The position numbers and the translations under genes are program-made. Below are positions 23,730-35,039 of a stretch of DNA of 64,000 bases, piece after piece (the stretch's first letter is position 1; every line of letters begins with the position of its first letter). Location of the stretch: contig NC_063264.1 of the NCBI RefSeq assembly GCF_019578655.1, forward strand, positions 27,861,688 to 27,925,687, in the 5' to 3' direction. The DNA comes from Ricinus communis (taxonomy: Eukaryota; Streptophyta; Magnoliopsida; Malpighiales; Euphorbiaceae). Below the pieces are notes generated by a model. That model saw only the letters and a program-made list of their open reading frames with translations. It made no database searches and was not told the DNA's origin.

Positions 23730-25525
23730 AGGGAGGCCGGGCAGTTGAGAGTGCAGCGATGGATCGCAACAAGCGGAGCTTCCGACACTATTCCGGGTGT
23801 TTTTGACTGGTGAGTTGAGAGCTTCCTTTTGAGAGTTGCAGCGTCGATTTTGGTAGCCGGAGGAAGGAGTTCCGACGAGGTGAAGGCAATCAGAATTTCA
23901 AGCTTTTCCAGCCAATTTTAGTGAGGGATGGCCAATCGGAGGGCATATCTGGATTATCCTCAGCTCAAGCTTTCCAATGGCACTAGTTTCGTGGCGATCA
24001 AACTTCGTTTGAAAATCCATGGCCGAGATCGACTATAAATTTTTGTGTATAATTGGGGGTCGGATCGGAAGATCAGAAGCTGGAATCATCATCAGCGCGT
24101 TGTTTTGAGTCCTTGGGCGCGTTCGGATCGTCAATTGGACTCTGACGGCTGGAGACGAGTTGACCGAGTGATCAAGCATCTCGGTAATTCTCTAGACCGT
24201 AAATTTGGAGGTTATTGATATAAATTATGTGTTTATTTAATTGTGTTGAGCATTAGAAAAATATTGTGAAGATTGTTAGTTAAAATAATTAATTATCAGA
24301 CCGTCTGCCACTAATCGTGTTTTTTGTTGTGTTGGAGAGTCGGAAAAATTAATGCAATTTTAGTGGCCCGACTCCCGTTAATTAATCGCTGTATATTTGA
24401 AGTGTTTACTAGTAGGTCCTAGACCCGTTATACGGGGTGTAGATGTTCGTAATTTAGTGGAGGTTCTGCCGAATTTTCAATAGAATTCTTCCGAGTCGAG
24501 ATTCTTAGGCCTAGGGTTAATTACCAAAGGTTTTATATTTACTAATCAAATTGTTTCCATGATTAGATAAATCCGTCAGTTCAGCTCGCTCCTTCCGAGG
24601 CATCGGAGCAGAGCTAGGAGGTCACCAGAACTGTGAGTTAAAGTCATATATCTGCTTCACATGTGTGTCATACTAAAGTTTTTCACAACAATTCTGATGA
24701 AATGATTTAAGATTTTAATTATTTATTTAATTACTATTTGTATTGTATCGTTTTCTTTATTATGGTTATTGTGAATGCTTGTTGACTCGAGATGAGACGA
24801 AAGTAGAACGTGCCACCTGATGGGTTACCTCAGTACCGAGTACGCATCGGTATAAATCTGAAACAAATTGTAAAAGGTAAATTTAGGACTTGTCTTGGTC
24901 GAGTTTAACTCTCTAGGCTGAGTAGAGTGAGTTTGCCGGAGTAAAGGTCCCCGGTCAAGCATTGCTCTTTGGAAGCTGGCTTTATTGGAGATTTAAGTGA
25001 CCAAACTGGATTTAAGGGCCCTTGTCGAGCTTCACTCTCTGGGTGCCAGTTCTATTGGAACGAAAGAGCCAAAAGGCTAAGACTAATTAGTTATAGGGAT
25101 TAGGGTTCTACTGAGGTACTCCGTCCTGTAGTATGTAAAATTCATTTTATAAGAAGCATGACATGACACATGTTTTTGCATGATTTAATATTTTATTTTA
25201 AAGTAAAAAAAATTGTTATTGAAGTGTTTATATTGTTTTTGGATATATAATTTTAACTCACTCTCGAGACTGACAGTCTCAATTTTACTGTTTTTTAAGT
25301 GTTGTTAGCTTTTCTGCAGTTCTTTTTCATTTAGCAGCCTGATTCCTTCATCTTCGAGTTAACGTATCAAATTTTTGGTATGTTTGACTTTTAAACTTCT
25401 AGAATCTCCGTAGTAGAAATTTTAGATTTATAATTTTGTAATGGCTTGTAAATTCAGGTCTTGTCTAATTATGCTGGCAGATTGAATTTAATATATAGTA
25501 TCTGATGATTTAAGGTTAATTGTAG
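22937..25525 (+). mobile_element. Truncated LTR of the same family, inside TNP2
   Basis: It begins TGTAATACCCG right after the transposase codons for CPN and follows the solo LTR (19264-22123) module by module: the AT-rich front, the GC-rich block (about 23690-24190), the ACCCGTTATACGGGG module near 24421, the CCTTCCGAGGCATCGGAGC segment, and three CGAGCTT..CTCTCT units (24895-25070). It lacks about 150-200 bp of the LTR 3' end, including the GTGACA terminus. The right boundary is therefore approximate, and no target duplication of CAACG is seen. Transposase similarity resumes by 25560. Confidence 0.8.
23696..23725 (+). repeat. (GA)n microsatellite in the LTR
   Basis: A GAGAGA run within the second LTR copy. 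It gives rise to an artefactual arginine/glutamate-rich frame. Confidence 0.85.
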
Positions 25526-28336
25526 AAAAGTACCAATAGACAGAGTAGTTACAAGTTTTATGATCATCCTCAGTATAAGAGGCAACATTGAGAAGTTAGT
25601 AATCGACGTAAAACATTACAGCCTTATAAGATGTACTATTTTCCCCTAGCTCATCGATTGCAATGATTGTATGCATCAGATACAACAATTGGGGAAATGC
25701 GATGGCACGCTGAGCATGAGGTTGAAGATGGTGTTATGTGGCATTACTCAGATTCTCCTGTTTGAATGCATTTCAAACAGATACGTCTAGATTTTACTGC
25801 TGAAAGTTGGAATGTTAAGCTAGGTCTTTGCACTGATGGGTCTCAACCCTTCAAGCAATCAGGGCAACAATATTCTTCATGGCCTATTATTGTGACGGTG
25901 TATAATTTGCCACCTTGGATGTGTATAAGGAATGCCTACATGTTTTTAACGGTTTTAGTACTTGGGCCAAGATACCTCAGGGATAAATTTAATGTTTATT
26001 TACAGCCACTAATTACATAAATTAAACAATTGTGGCATCAATGTGTGCAAACATATGATATTTCGAGGAAATAAAATTTCCATATATGAGCTACACTTAT
26101 ATGGACAATCAGTGATTTCCCTACATATTCGATGTTGTCTGATTGGAGTACTGCTAGAAGGTTAGCTTGCCCCTATTACATGGAGCACTGATGCTTTTAC
26201 ACTTACTGAAAGTAAAAAGTAGTCATGGTTTGAAAACCATTGTAAGTTCTTACCACTAGATCATCTTTTTTGAATGAAAAAAATGTGATTTATTAAAAAT
26301 AAGATACTAATGAAAGTTCTAACACTAGTTAGATCTAGAGTTGAGATATTACGTAATATTGAGTAGTTGGGGCTTAAGAAGGTTAAGAAATTAATGCTGA
26401 TGATGTTAATCAATCGGTTTGTAAGAGCTATGATTAGAGGAAAAAAAACATCTTTTGAGATTTACTTTATTAGAATACTAACCTAATTCGGAACAACTTA
26501 GATGTGATGCATATTGAAAAAAAAAAGTATTTGATAATGTGTTTAACACTGTCATGAATGTGGATGGTAAAACGAAAGACACAATTAAACCTAGAAAGGA
26601 GTTGCATCAATATTGTCGCCGACCTGAGTTGGAACGTAGTTCTACAACGGGAAAGTACCCTAAAGCATGTTATATGCTAGAGAAGCATGCGAAAGAAGTA
26701 TTATGTGAATGGATAAAAAGTCTCAAATTTCCTGATGGATATGTGTCAAATATGGCTAGATGCATAGATATGAAGAAACTTAAGCTCTTCGAAATGAAAA
26801 GCCACGATGTTCATGTTTTCATGCAGCGATTAATTCCTATTGCATTCCGTGAACGACTTCCTGATAATGTGTAGAAGAAACTAACAGAATCAAGCTTCTT
26901 TAAGGATTTAATAGCTACAACAATAACTAATGGGGACATGATACAGATTGAAGAGGAGATTCCTATTATTCTTTATAAGTTGGAGCGTATTTTTCCTCCA
27001 AGCTTCATTGACTCTATAAAGCACTTTTCAATCCACTTGGCTTATGAAGCAAGAATAGTCGATCATGTGCAACATCGTTGGATGTATCCATTTGGAGGGA
27101 AAATCAAAATTTATGACGGCAGAAGAATATAATGTTGCTCAATGCTACAGTTTACTCAATTGCTCATAAGTTGAAGCGTTTATTGAGTAAGTATTCATAT
27201 TTCATATTTCAATTTCATAAGGCAAATTGAATAATTTATTTTTTTATCTTGTAGAATTTTTATAAACGATTTAAAGCAATAATAACCAAACAGTGAAAGA
27301 CACAGGTTAATGCTAAACTTGAACATGAATTTTTATATTGGTTTGACAAGTATGTGAACATTTGTGTTTTGAATTAAATTGTTAATTTAAATTTTCATTT
27401 CAATTAGCATCTTATGTTCATTCGATGATTATTTCTTTAGGCACACAATCCATCGAACAATATTTTAAATTAATTTATAAATGATCTAGCTAAAGATCCT
27501 TTGCAAACTATCACGTCGTACTCGATATATTACACAAATTTCATACTGAATGGTATGGTTCTAACAGAGCTACCATGAACAACAATGTGTGCATAAAAGG
27601 ATCCAATTACAGTAGATATGAGAATGACTACTATGGGCGACTGATTAAAGTTATACAGTTGGAATATCATGCATTACTAGTTAAGAGAACCGTACTATTT
27701 AAGTGTGAATTGTTTGATCCGACGCCGTACTTGGAGACTAAAGTTCATCCTCAATATAAGCTTGTTGAGGTCAACCATAGGGCACATTTAATAAGTATGA
27801 GCCATTTATTTTGGCTACTCAAGCTTGTCAAGTGTATTTTGTCCTTAGCAAAGCCTAAGGCGTAAAAAATGCAAATGGTGGCTATTTGTAAAATTAAACC
27901 AAGGGTTGTAGTTGAAATTCCAGAGTCATTTGAAACAGCACAACTGTCTCGAGTCATACTTGCCTTCTAAGAAGATGACATTAAGACTCATTCTATTACA
28001 ATTAAAGACATTATAAAATTTATCTTTTTGAATGATCCATAAGGTAAATACCTAAAAATTGATAATGACAGTGTTGAGGAAGAGGAAAAGTTGGAATCAG
28101 ATAATGAGGATGATGAAAGAGAAGAGGAAGAGGGTTTGTACGATGAGACTAATAGTGATTAGAAATAGTGTTTTAGACGAGGTTGAACATATTCATTTAT
28201 GCTAATATTTATTAATCTATTGTTTGGATTTTAATCTTTAGAAATAATTTTGTTGGAAAGTGATTATCTATTAAATGAAATTTTTTTACTAATATTATAT
28301 TTGTATATTTTCCTCATATGGTTTGATTGTAGTTAG

Positions 28337-29960
28337 TATGAGGGGCCAAGATGGTTCTACACCATTGGGTCGAGGGATGGATGGGCAAGGGTGATCCGGA
28401 AGAGGATTAGATGGTTGAGGCTGAGGCCGAGATGGGCGAAGGTCAAAGGCACCACCACCACTATCACTTCCTCCTCCGGCAGCTCCATCATCATTTGCTA
28501 TGCCAACCCCCTATATCTCATTCTACAACATCCCCAAATGCAACAACCTCCCCATCACAGTTGCAAACACCATCTCTTATAACTTCTAATATGGCACGCT
28601 AGAGCTCAGCCTCAGCATCGGTAGTAGAGTCAAGTGCTGCTAGGTAGTTACTCGAGCTCTATTCTGGGAGGTACACTTATATAATTTATAATTTAATTAT
28701 TCGATGTTTGTTTATTTTTATTATTATGTATAATTTTTGTTTGTTTTAAAAAAAACAGTTTTGTTCAGTCCAATGCTTGTTCATCCACCATATCAAAGAT
28801 TTTTCTATAAAAAATGGATCTTGTTGGCCATCCATGGAAGAAAGTGCCACCGGCTACCAAAGAGAATTATTGGTAGAAGTTTCAGGTTTAAATTTTTTTA
28901 ACTAATACTTGTATTATTATTATGTTTACTAAATTATTTTAACAGGATATGGACCCGCTCTACGGGGATATATATTCATTGTATAGGAGAGATTTTACCA
29001 AATTTTTGTTAGTTTTATTTATTACTAACTATTTCCACACTTTCAAGTAACTTTCGATTAATATGCTTTTTTTTATTTTTTTCGAAAACACTTTATCTGG
29101 CAGCCACATCTCGAGACCTAGATTCGTAGGAGGTGGGAATCGCATGCAGGTATCCGATACACCAATAATCCGTCAAGATGGAGGAGATCTGGCAAGAGAC
29201 CGTTGGCAACAAGAACAGTCCAAGCTTGAGTTTAAAGCCAAGTGTGCTACTGCATAGAAGAACCAGCTGAGCAAGACAGGCAGCCCTGGATCTAGTCCTT
29301 CATGCCATACTGGAGGTTTTATCTCTATGGTAGAGCATACAAGATGTATGGTGAGAATCATATCTTAAACGCACACGAGCAAGAAGAATAAAGACTGGAT
29401 TGACAGAAGGTCTAAGGAAGTAGCTATAAGTTTATTAAAAATTAATATTTAAGGTTAATTTTCCTAATTAATTTTTTACAATTTAATCTATTAAAACTTC
29501 GTTTAAACTAATTACAAGATCACTATCATTAGCTAGTCAGATCTAAGATGGTTCAAAGGAGACACAAGAGCTAGATCTGAAGTAATTGTACTTACAAGCG
29601 TCTAGTGGAGAGAAGAAGCATTAAGTGTACAACATGGGTGCCAAAGTTATAGACTTCTATAGCCATTCTTCTTCCTCCACTCCTGCATCTCTAGAATTTG
29701 ACGTCTAGTGTATGTGGGATGCTATTCGCCAGGAGTTACAGTAAGAGTTTCTCGAGTAGATGGAGGAGCAGCGGGCATCAGCACTAGTGGAGCAGCAGGC
29801 AGCCATGGAGGCACACTGGAACACAATAGAGCGACAGATGCTGGAGCAGATGCATAAGCAGAAGAAGGACATGCGACTCCTCATCGTAGAGATGGCACAT
29901 TCCGGCCAGCTTGCACCTCCACAGGATCCTCCTTCGTTCGCCTCTGATCCTTGTCATTGA
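28337..29960 (+). pseudogene. TNPA-like CACTA accessory gene (Transposase_24 type), decayed
   Basis: Downstream of TNP2 and on the same strand, a proline/histidine/serine-rich front (28380-28600) is followed by a block reading W.KVPPATKENY (about 28840-28875). Next comes WQQEQSKLEFKAKCATA..KNQLSKTG and ISMVEHT (29200-29345), then a glutamine/methionine-rich helical tail (29760-29958; QMLEQMHKQKKDMRLLIVEM). This order fits the DNA-binding accessory protein of CACTA elements. Stops occur at several points (for example after FKAKCATA at 29255-29257). Its minus-strand paralogue in element A (7726-9420) shares the middle block. A hairpin module like that of the LTR family lies in an intron-like gap at 28951-29010. 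Confidence 0.6.
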
Positions 29961-30099
29961 TTGGACTATTGATTTTTTTGTTTTTTAATAGTTTTATACA
30001 TTCTATATACTTTATGATATTATATTTTTTATTTAAATTTATTTATTAATTTATATATAATTTCTCTCATTTTTTCATTTAATTTCTCTATAATTTTTA

Positions 30100-30654
30100 T
30101 TTTAGTAACACTACTAATAAATAAATAAATAATATTTTTATATTGAAAAACCAACAATGTAGTGACGGACCAAAATTAAATTAGCAATGGACACATAATA
30201 TGTCACTAATAGAAGCGAAAAGTGAGGGACATGTCCATTGTACATTAGCAATAGACCAAATCCATCTTTTATAAAGTTAGCGACAGACAATATTCATCAC
30301 TAAATGGTAAGGACTCAACTATGGACATTTCATTGCCACACTAGCAAGGGACTCATTCAGTCACTAATTGGATTTCCTTTGCGATGGCTTGTCCCTCGCT
30401 AAGTCGTTGCTACTCTCTCCAATTCTGTCGCCAACTTTACAAGTCTTTCCCACCATTTATCAATGATTGTTCATCGCCTCATCAGTCGCTATATTAGCGA
30501 TGGACTTAAAAGTTCAGTTGGTAAATGATTAGCGATGATCACTTTGTTGACGGATATTATTTGTCATAAGTCCATCACTAAGTTACATTATCGATGGATA
30601 TATCCCCTTTAGCAACAGTCTCCATCTGTCGTTATTTTTCTTATTCTTGTGGTG
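30100..30654 (+). repeat. Subterminal region and right terminus of CACTA element B
   Basis: Dense variants of TTAGCGACAGAC, TTAGCAATGGAC and TTAGCGATGGAC, in both orientations, run from about 30160 to 30630. They match the subterminal motifs near 12017. The element ends ATTCTTGTGGTG at 30654, differing from a perfect CACTA terminus by one base (T to C on the complement). Such repeats bind TNPA in characterised elements. Confidence 0.75.
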
Positions 30655-31416
30655 AATGTTTTCATGCGCGTACATCCAACTCGTGAAGTCTATTGTCCTT
30701 TTTTTTGCTTTTGTTTATAGTTGGGAACTAATAACTAGTCGACAAACTAGCTATCAATAGAGAGTTTTTTTGTTTGTTTCACCTGACCTCTAGAATCTCT
30801 GCAAAAGAGGTTAGAAAGCACGAGACAAGATTATCCTATCACTCACTCTGATAGCTAAATCAGTAAATGTATTAAGGTTGCGAAGAGTATCTTAGTAGTA
30901 GAAGACTATGTGTACTTATTTCGCTACGTTCTATTCTTTTATATAGGGCCTGAATGTCTCCTAGTTCTACTTGTTGTAAGATTATATAGGTATGAAGTTC
31001 CTTAATCCTATTAGGATTAGTCTTTTTGGTCATATAGTAGTATTCTAGGCCTAGTCGGATTATCCAATTAGAGTCTGATCATGACTTTTGATCTTCAAGA
31101 CTTTTAATTCCTTTTGGATTACTCAGTATATAATGCTTGATTATCATTAATTTTTTATGACTATAAAATTGAGATCATTCATGGGCGTGAATATATCCAT
31201 CTTTTTAAGATTATAGAATTATGTTCCTTTTAATTTTTCACATATATACTCAATTTAAAACCATCCAAGTACGTTTCAAACTCCAGTAACTTTGATATTT
31301 GTGATTTCAATTTAAAAACATCAAATAAATAAATAATGAACGAAGAATTGAAAATATTTTCATAGATATAATTTAATTATCTCAAAATAAATAAAATATT
31401 TAAACTATGATACATT
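30655..31416. other. Spacer, no gene seen
   Basis: Moderately AT-rich DNA between the CACTA terminus and the gypsy element. No family was recognised on either strand. Confidence 0.5.
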
Positions 31417-31421
31417 AAAAT

Positions 31422-33728
31422 TGTAACGCCTGCATTTTCTCATCATCCATGTTATGTCCATTTACATTTAATCATTGGGCATATGATGGTATATCAATGA
31501 TATTTTTATTTATGAGAACAGATATATATTAATTATAAGTAGAGAATAAGAAGCATGATATTAGATTATTAATTTAGATAAGTTGATTAAGTACTTGGGT
31601 TATGTGTATTAAGCCTTAAGACTTAATTGAACCAATAGTTGAAGGTTAGGTAAATAGATTGGACTTAAAAGATACAATTAAAAGTTAGTACCTATATATG
31701 GTTAGTAAGAATTAATTTAGGGTGATAAAAATAGTTTAGTAGGTGGTGGCATTAAGAGAGGAATATTGGAAATTGGGACCATGAGCAAGCTCATTTTACC
31801 TCTTCATTTCTCTAAAATTCGTACATGGCCAAAAACACAAAATTTGGAATAAGAGAGAGGAGTGGAATACCTAGAAAAACTTAAGATTAAGATAGGATTT
31901 TGCCAACTATTGAAGGAGCCAAGCTAAAGCTAAAGGATTTAAGCATATTAGCAACCCAAAAGCTGAAATTGGTAAGTTGTTACTTGAGTGTTATTAATTT
32001 GTCATTAGGGTTCTTGATTACAAATTGGAAAAACTTCATTTGATGCTCTCATTTATTAATTAAAGGTCTGATTATCATGAATTAGTAGAGTATTGAATGA
32101 TTGCATAAAGATTAAGCTTGATTTAAGTTTAAGTATGTTAAGATAGAAAACTGTCAAAATTCTAGCAACCTTGATGTTCTGTATTTTAGGCATAACATGG
32201 GTTATATAAGTCCAAATTAAGCTTAATTGGTGTCTATGGAAATTTTAAAGAGTTCTCTATAACTTTGTAGTTTTGTGATTTTGCTATTTTTGCCGTTTTG
32301 GTTACTTAAATTGAGCAAACAGATTGCTGCTCGGGTACAACTAGCTGTATGACCCTTGCTCAGTAATTTGAAAATAATTAAATCTATAGAAGTCGGAATT
32401 GAGTAATTCTTCTTGGAGATGAAACTAGATGCATAAATGGATATTTCTATTTAATATGAGATTTTTTTATTAAGCCAATTTTGCCCAGCAATAAATATAC
32501 CTTGGTACTAAATTCTGTCTAAAAAACAGAAATGTTGGAGATTAGTTTTATGCAATTTATTGATGTTAATTTGAGTTAAATTGGTATTTAACTAGATGAG
32601 AAATGTTTATAGGATATTAAAACAGTAATTGAGAGTCTTAGAGGAAGAGTTAGACCTATGAATTAGAGAGGGGATGATCTTGTAATGCATTAGAACTCGC
32701 ATTTATATGAATATTTGTAATATGCATGAAATATGAATTGATGAATGTGTTGACAGGTACTCAAAGGCCTGGAAAGAAAGTTGTTGAGAAAAGAGGTTCT
32801 TATATGCTAAAGGAATAAGTATATTTTGAGTAAGTAAATAGTTAATATTTGCTATGTTCATATATTTAATCAAATGTTCCGCAAATGGTTGCGTTTGCTT
32901 AGTATTGTATATGTTTGAATGACTGAGATGGAAATGATTGGTGTTGAGTGGAACAAGTGTTATTGCTGAAATATGATATAAGTGAAATGATTGAATTGTG
33001 ATGTTAAGTGCATATGTGCATGTGAATGGTGGATTCCCCTATGAAAAAAAATATATATATATATAAAGCCTTAGGAGGCTAAAGCCTAGAGAGGCTATAA
33101 AAGTGTATAATGTGAGATGAGGCGGAGCAGCTTACGTGTGTGATATGTGAGGATGAGGCGGAGCAGCACATTAAAGGGGATCCACAAGCCGTGAGAACTA
33201 ACCATAATTGTTGAATTGTATTTCTTCTATGATGGTTGTAATGAATTGAGTAGAATGGTATGACTTTATACCTAAACTATGAATATCATGGAAAGTTATG
33301 TGATTGGGTGGAAATTGTATTAAGTGTATATGATATAGATTATGTTGATTATTTATTTCTTGTGGAGGCTCACCCCTCTCCAAAATTTTTCTTTTCAGGT
33401 TTGTAAATAGTAGTGCATCCGTTGGTTGTATGCGAAGTCTAGCTTTTAGCGATTCTGTCAAGTTGGGCCGGTTGTGAAGTCTCCTCCGATGCATTTTTGT
33501 ATGCAGTTATGTGATATATATGGAAGTATGCCTTATAAGGCATAAGAAGATGTTTGTAATACTTGTTACATGATGTTTAAGTATAATCATATGTTTATAT
33601 GTTAATAACCTTGTGTCTGGATTCTTAACAACCTACATATTGACCTATCTACTTGTAGTATATATTCTATGACGCTTGTATGCTTCCTGGCTAATGTTTA
33701 TTGGTTAGCATGTGATGGGGGTGTTACA
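31422..33728 (+). repeat. 5' LTR of gypsy chromovirus (2307 bp)
   Basis: Starts TGTAACGCCTGC and ends GGGGGTGTTACA, with a 5-bp AAAAT duplication upstream. The long LTR carries promoter and termination signals for the element. It contains a short (AT) run near 33050 and a frame of 98 codons on the minus strand, treated here as chance. Confidence 0.92.
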
Positions 33729-33734
33729 TTTTAG

Positions 33735-33746
33735 TGGTATCAGAGC
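33735..33746 (+). other. Primer-binding site of gypsy chromovirus
   Basis: TGGTATCAGAGC, six bases after the 5' LTR, is complementary to the initiator tRNA-Met 3' end. Confidence 0.92.
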
Positions 33747-33846
33747 AGGGATTAGATTCATTGGGAGTAGATTCATGTTGCACATCATTAAGCATATGAT
33801 ATATGTTCTTTGAACTTGACTGAATATTTGCATTTCATATATATAG

Positions 33847-35019
33847 ATGGAGAGACAAGGAGAACACGCAACTGGCCCAGATAAGTCATTAGAGTCTGTG
33901 CATGGTCATGATAATGCATCCGAACATGATCAACATGATGAGCATGAGTTACATTCTGAAAATGCTGCACAATCGAATGTACAAAATGTTATGGAACAGT
34001 TTATGGATTTTCTGATGCAACGGGCAGCTCAACAACAAAAGGCTGTGATAGATAAGAATTATGAAAGAGTTAGGAAACAAGGTGCTAATGTTTTTCAAGG
34101 TACTACTGATCCTGCTGAGGCTGAGGAATGGTTACGAAATACAGAAAGGGTGTTGGATATATTTAATTGCACATCCGAACAAAGGCTTCTATATACAGTA
34201 TCTTTAATAGAAAAAGATGCACTTGATTGGTGGGAAACAGTTTTAAGAAGCAAAGATCGACCAATGACTTTGACTTGGAATGATTTCTTGAGAGAATTTA
34301 CTGAGAAGTATACTCCAGAAATTTATAGAGACAGAAAGAAGCTTGAATTTCTTCAGTTGAAACAAAATGATATGTCAGTTGCAGAGTACGAAGTTCAATT
34401 TGTGAGATTATGTAAGTATGCACCAAAAGAAATAGCCACTGAAGAACTGAAAAGGAAGAAATCTGATATGGGTTTGAGGCTTGACATTCGTGAGAAAATG
34501 GCAGTGAAACCTCATAATTACAATGCCTCAATTGAAGCTGCTTTGAGAGCTGAAGAAACATCATTTGAAAGGAATACTATGGAAGCTATAAAGAAGAAGA
34601 TCATTGGTGCTTATAGTAATCCTCCAAGACATAATAGTATTTCTTCGTTTAGAGGCTCTAATTCACAGCGAAGTAGTTATCGTGGACGAGGGTTTGGTGG
34701 TCAGTCTAGTAGATCCTCCACAGTACCTTATAGTAGAGGTGGATACAATTCATCCAGACTTGAGGGAGGACAAGTTTTAGCCAGTAGAGGGTTTGCTCCT
34801 GTTTGTCCTACGTGCAATAGGAGACATACTGGAGAATGTTGGGGACCGAGACCAGTAGTATGTTTTACTTGTAGTAGGCCAGGACATTATTCTAGAGATT
34901 GTCCTATGAGAAGAAATAATGCTTCGGAGAATCTTATACGGTGGGTCGGAGTAGTGTTGGTGAAAATATTCCAGTTGGTTCGAGAGGCGGGAGAGGAAGA
35001 GGTGGCAGAGGAGGTTTAA
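33847..35019 (+). CDS. gypsy gag (capsid and nucleocapsid), 3' end frameshifted
   Basis: The frame opens with ATG 100 bp after the PBS and runs 390 codons. A retrotransposon gag domain spans about residues 75-240 (ANVFQGTTDPAEAEEWLRNT, LIEKDALDWW, FTEKYTPEIYRDRKKLEFL). An Arg/Ser/Gly-rich linker follows, then Cys-His motifs at residues 320-331 and the classic CFTCSRPGHYSRDC at 339-352. Gag forms the particle and binds RNA. After residue about 360 the reading is RWVGVVLVKIF, unlike gag-pol: the frame has slipped near 34930, and the protease continues in another frame. Capsid and nucleocapsid regions look intact. Confidence 0.88.
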   Translation: MERQGEHATGPDKSLESVHGHDNASEHDQHDEHELHSENAAQSNVQNVMEQFMDFLMQRAAQQQKAVIDKNYERVRKQGANVFQGTTDPAEAEEWLRNTERVLDIFNCTSEQRLLYTVSLIEKDALDWWETVLRSKDRPMTLTWNDFLREFTEKYTPEIYRDRKKLEFLQLKQNDMSVAEYEVQFVRLCKYAPKEIATEELKRKKSDMGLRLDIREKMAVKPHNYNASIEAALRAEETSFERNTMEAIKKKIIGAYSNPPRHNSISSFRGSNSQRSSYRGRGFGGQSSRSSTVPYSRGGYNSSRLEGGQVLASRGFAPVCPTCNRRHTGECWGPRPVVCFTCSRPGHYSRDCPMRRNNASENLIRWVGVVLVKIFQLVREAGEEEVAEEV

Positions 35020-35039
35020 CTATTTCAACACCTTCGAAT

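Larger units (their letters stand above)
22296..28164 (+). pseudogene. TNP2-like CACTA transposase, interrupted and decayed
   Basis: Blocks of the plant En/Spm transposase occur in the right order. (1) A transposase-associated domain at 22340-22530, with CPCNHCKC and YGFVPKYYDWTLYG. (2) An N-terminal block at 22606-22930, with PEAQKFYDMLMAVDQDLY, ending KIQYCPN. (3) The transposase core at 25560-26290, with MRWHAEH, LGLCTDGSQPF and YNLPPWMCIRNAYMFLTVLV. (4) NLDVMHIEK near 26500, then a DUF4218-like region (26539-27132, with KSHDVHVFMQRLIP and QHRWMYPFGG). (5) A DUF4216-like region at 27575-27930 (YYGRLIKVIQLEY, KVHPQYKLVEVN). (6) An acidic tail to about 28164. An LTR copy splits the gene after KIQYCPN. 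Stops include TAG at 26872-26874. TNP2-type proteins cut and join CACTA ends; this copy is inactive. Confidence 0.85.
12008..30654 (+). mobile_element. CACTA (En/Spm) element B, nested and decayed
   Basis: The left part (12017-12200) holds subterminal-type motifs (TTAGCGATGGACC, TAGCGACAAAT, AGTGACGGATAT), followed by a CT-rich leader (12220-12415). The right part (30150-30654) carries the same motif family and ends ATTCTTGTGGTG, the complement of CACCACAAGAAT, an imperfect CACTA terminus. Between them lie TNP2 (22296-28164) and TNPA-like (28337-29960) pseudogenes on the same strand. Removing the three nested insertions leaves roughly 8.4 kb, a normal CACTA size. The left CACTA terminus is missing where a copia relic abuts. 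A 3-bp target duplication cannot be tested. Confidence 0.65.

Noticed and set aside
33198..33494. 98-codon minus-strand open frame, repeated as a 101-codon frame at 40324-40629
   Set aside because: The two frames are the same place in the two LTRs of one gypsy element, so their similarity reflects LTR identity. Indels alter the N-terminal parts, and no family resemblance is seen.
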